Source: Hyposmocoma kahamanoa
Taxonomy: Eukaryota; Arthropoda; Insecta; Lepidoptera; Cosmopterigidae
Length of the DNA: 64,000 bases
Assembly (NCBI RefSeq): GCF_003589595.1
Contig: NW_020653770.1
Coordinates: forward strand, 573,104 to 637,103
Direction of reading: 5' to 3'
Below are positions 61,666-64,000 of this stretch, in pieces. Position 1 is the stretch's first letter. Every line of letters starts with the position of its first letter. The notes beneath the pieces are model-generated. The model did no database searches, was not told the DNA's origin, and saw only the letters and a list, made by a program, of their open reading frames with translations. The position numbers and the translations under genes are program-made.

Positions 61666-62430
61666 CAAACGTTCCGGGTACTATCTTTTCAATGCAGAAT
61701 TTATTTTTAAAAATCACATTAAAAGGCTACACAAAAAATTACTGGAAAAGAAATAAAGTGTCACAGACAACCTTATGACAGCAGTTATTACGTTCCAGTT
61801 TTACCACACATTTTAAGTCTCTGTTTTTTTTTTCTGTTTTCCCGACACACATTCATGCGATTTTTTAATATCAAATAATGTATCACTGTCTATTCCGGTT
61901 TTCGTCTTATTTACCCACCCTAAAAGATTACAGTAATATTGCCGACAGTACCAGGGCAACAGAACCCCAACGGAACCGAGAGCGGGACGAGAAAAATTAC
62001 ATCGCCTTATATTAACTCTGTTACAAACCACGCGTCAATGTAAATGTGAGTGATACATATGTCACATAATACTTCTCTACAACTGCTGTGTAAGGGCTTG
62101 GAAAATGATTTAGAGGCATTTAATTTTTTTCTTCTCGTTTGGACCAAAATCTGGTTACCATTAGGTTGCTAACAGATTGGCTGCATCAAGTTGATAACGA
62201 CTTCAGGTATTTACTGTAAATATGCAGTCAATCTGTATAACAGCCTTAGAGAACATATTGTAAACTTCATCTCAAAGCTTAAATGCAAACATTCACAGAT
62301 CAAAGGCTGTCCCGTACAGACGCGAAGTTCAAACCGGATTACCCACCTAAAGTCCATATATGTCTTTCCCGTAAATCTGCAAAATTCTGAATATTGTATC
62401 GCTTTGTAGCGGTTAGGTTTTCCAGACTCT
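61666..62430. other. No gene found
   Basis: Single-copy within the window. Short frames have no recognisable residues. Confidence 0.35.
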
Positions 62431-62434
62431 GTAG

Positions 62435-62745
62435 AAGCAGTAGAGCTTCCTCTGAAAGAGTTCTTCTCGGAAGAGAGGGAAGAGGGAAGTACTGCTACCT
62501 TACCTATTTCTGCCACCAAGCAGTATTGTGAGCATTGCTGCGTTCCGGTTTGGAAGGGTAATGGTGCTGGTGAAATTACAGGCACATGGGACTTGTCAAC
62601 TTATGTCTCAGGGCACAGTGGCAGTGCCTCTAGAATCTTTACGATTAAAAGTTCTCAGTGGGACTGCAACTGTTATGGACAGGCTTGTCGCTTACCACCA
62701 GGCGTACGACTTGTTCGTCCCGTCACTTGGTACTATAATAAAAAA
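62435..62745 (+). mobile_element. Family A SINE-like repeat, longest copy, with A-rich tail
   Basis: gcagtagagcttcctctgaaag to cccgtcacttggtactat then ataaaaaaa. A 15-base insertion (cggaagagagggaagag) is present near the 5' end. The gacgggcgcag block is shortened. Confidence 0.88.
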
Positions 62746-62934
62746 ACACCGTTTCGTAGATGTATGAGAAATCGCATACATATAAAAATTAGATATCACA
62801 GCACGCAATACGTTGTACTACAGGCTGGTATCCTTATTACATTATAACGCTATATTATTATTTGGTGATCTACCTAGATAAGAAAAGAACATAAATTGTA
62901 CGTACGTGTTATTATTTTGATGCTATTCCTGCCC

Positions 62935-63055
62935 TTCAAATATATATTTATTTCTTAAGTAAGCAAATTACACTTGAAATAGTCGCATCCATTAAAATAC
63001 TAATTCGTAGGGCAGATTCCTCTGAAAAGAATGAGTAGGTAAGAGTGTCATAGTT
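62935..63055 (-). mobile_element. LINE family E, 3' UTR fragment
   Basis: tttcttaagtaagcaaatt, acacttgaaatagtcg, aattcgtagggcagattcc and ctgaaaagaatgagtagg. Matches 22386-22530 and 56530-56640. Confidence 0.6.
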
Positions 63056-64000
63056 CCAGCACCGATGGCATCAAATAAGGGCCTTCGCCGGAAAGCAGAA
63101 ATCTCAAGAGGCATGTATGCTCAGAGCTCTGACAATATACACTGATAGTATACAATAATCAATATGATAGTATAAAAAAGCAATATACCAGGAATTCATG
63201 TATTAGGAATCACAAAACCCTAATTGGAAATTGCGGAAATTCCAGCAGCAACTTCATTATTTATGGTATGCAATAAATAAATATAGGCGGCATTACCATT
63301 ACCGCCACCTACTATTATTATAAGTTGTACGATAATGGCATAGTATAATAAGACCAAGTAGGGCAACTCCCGCCTCTTTGGCGCATCAATACCTACACCC
63401 CACTCGGAGCGTAGGGTTGTCACATAATTATTTTAGTTGGAGCACGTACTGGTTGTAAACATAAATTGAAAAAAAAGGTATTCCTCACAGTGTGTTCGTG
63501 CTATATTGAAATAACCTTTGTCAAATGCAATATTGATATTAAAGAGATACAAACTATAAAAGAAAAACATAATAACAATAATATAATAAATGTGTCACGC
63601 AATTCCCTGTACTGTGAGTACCAGAGCAACGAAATTAATCCGGAACACCTAGATTTAGTATTAATTTACAATACTTCATTTCGGGAGCTCCTCGTCTAAC
63701 GCCCATAGTGCTCACCAATAGGCCACCAACGTCCATGTTCAGGAGATATCGAAAAAAACAACAATTCCGAATTTGAGGCACTCTTGTTCAAACAACCATA
63801 AGCACGTCCACTTGATGTCATTTTTTAAATACCGAGCGGACGCTTGAATTCTATAGCGAATGGCGCGTGTGAGGACTCTCGCTATGCAATGCAAGTGCCC
63901 TACAAGATTATTCCAATGTGTACGTCTGTACACGGCGCGGTACGGGCGTGCACACATACAAGCTGCGATGACATATTTGTATGGAGTTACCATACTTCGT
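63056..64000. other. No supported gene to the window end
   Basis: The stretch 63690-63745 (cgcccatagtgctcacc, caataggccaccaacg) looks like antisense LINE sequence, but no frame secures it. A 77-codon frame at 63466-63699 has no recognised motif. The end (63860-63960) is GC-richer (tgtacacggcgcgg). Confidence 0.3.

Noticed and set aside
62211..62585. 124-codon open frame on the minus strand
   Set aside because: Antisense to the 5' part of a family A copy; no plausible protein.
1..64000. CRISPR array, operon or prokaryotic origin
   Set aside because: The direct repeats are dispersed, of both orientations and diverged; no ribosome-binding sites or long bacterial-type genes exist. LINEs, SINEs and MITEs show that the DNA is eukaryotic.

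Overview
The window is eukaryotic nuclear DNA, AT-rich, and almost entirely non-coding. The best-supported source is a moth or butterfly (Lepidoptera). The evidence is the density of A-tailed and tRNA-derived short interspersed repeats, many 5'-truncated non-LTR retrotransposon tails of types common in that order, and two copies of a repeat starting near 'tgcccgtgacttcg' that is widespread in lepidopteran genomes. The species cannot be told from the sequence. No host gene exon is convincingly present. The open frames over 100 codons are either chance composites across repeats or retroelement remnants. The window is therefore either intergenic or the inside of a very long intron; a ratchet-type splice motif at 16739-16761 favours the second.

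Repeat families are given letters here. Family A is a roughly 300-bp A-tailed SINE-like repeat with about 24 copies on both strands. Family B is a tRNA-derived SINE with clear box A and box B (10 copies). Family C is a SINE-like repeat whose tRNA-like part lies in the middle. Family T/L is another composite repeat with an internal tRNA-like part. Family E is a LINE represented by C-terminal reverse-transcriptase codons plus 3' UTR (about 12 fragments). Family F is a CR1/Jockey-like LINE (about 9 fragments). Several other LINE C-termini occur singly. Family J is a foldback element that resembles the inverted pseudo-LTR ends of Penelope-like elements. Families G, H, M, O, Q and S are further repeats with two or three copies each.

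DNA transposons are mostly non-autonomous. A pair of 228-bp MITEs (16315-16542 and 53611-53838) differ at only 3 sites and carry about 31-bp terminal inverted repeats with 8-bp target duplications. An 829-bp Tc1/mariner-type deletion derivative (20558-21386) keeps the C-terminal end of its transposase. TA-flanked inverted-repeat elements lie at 15478-15862 and 49486-50051, a GC-rich foldback at 42752-42922, and an element with inverted arrays of a 15-16-bp motif at 38906-39693.

Layout: 0-13 kb holds scattered LINE and SINE fragments. 13-22 kb holds SINEs, MITE copy 1, the ratchet-like splice motif and the Tc1-type element. 22-32 kb has a family E LINE with a nested LINE, two family J foldbacks, and family A, C and G copies. 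32-46 kb has LINE H, a decayed LINE, the inverted-array element, a retroelement C-terminus with a PD-(D/E)XK-like pattern, and the GC foldback. 46-54 kb is sparse, then holds a family F LINE, the T/L SINE, a family E LINE and MITE copy 2. 54-64 kb has a family J element inserted in a family C repeat, a 10-N assembly gap, a family F LINE split by a family B SINE, and a LINE with a (TTCTA)n tail. There are no operons or co-working genes; the biology here is retroposition, nested insertion and decay.
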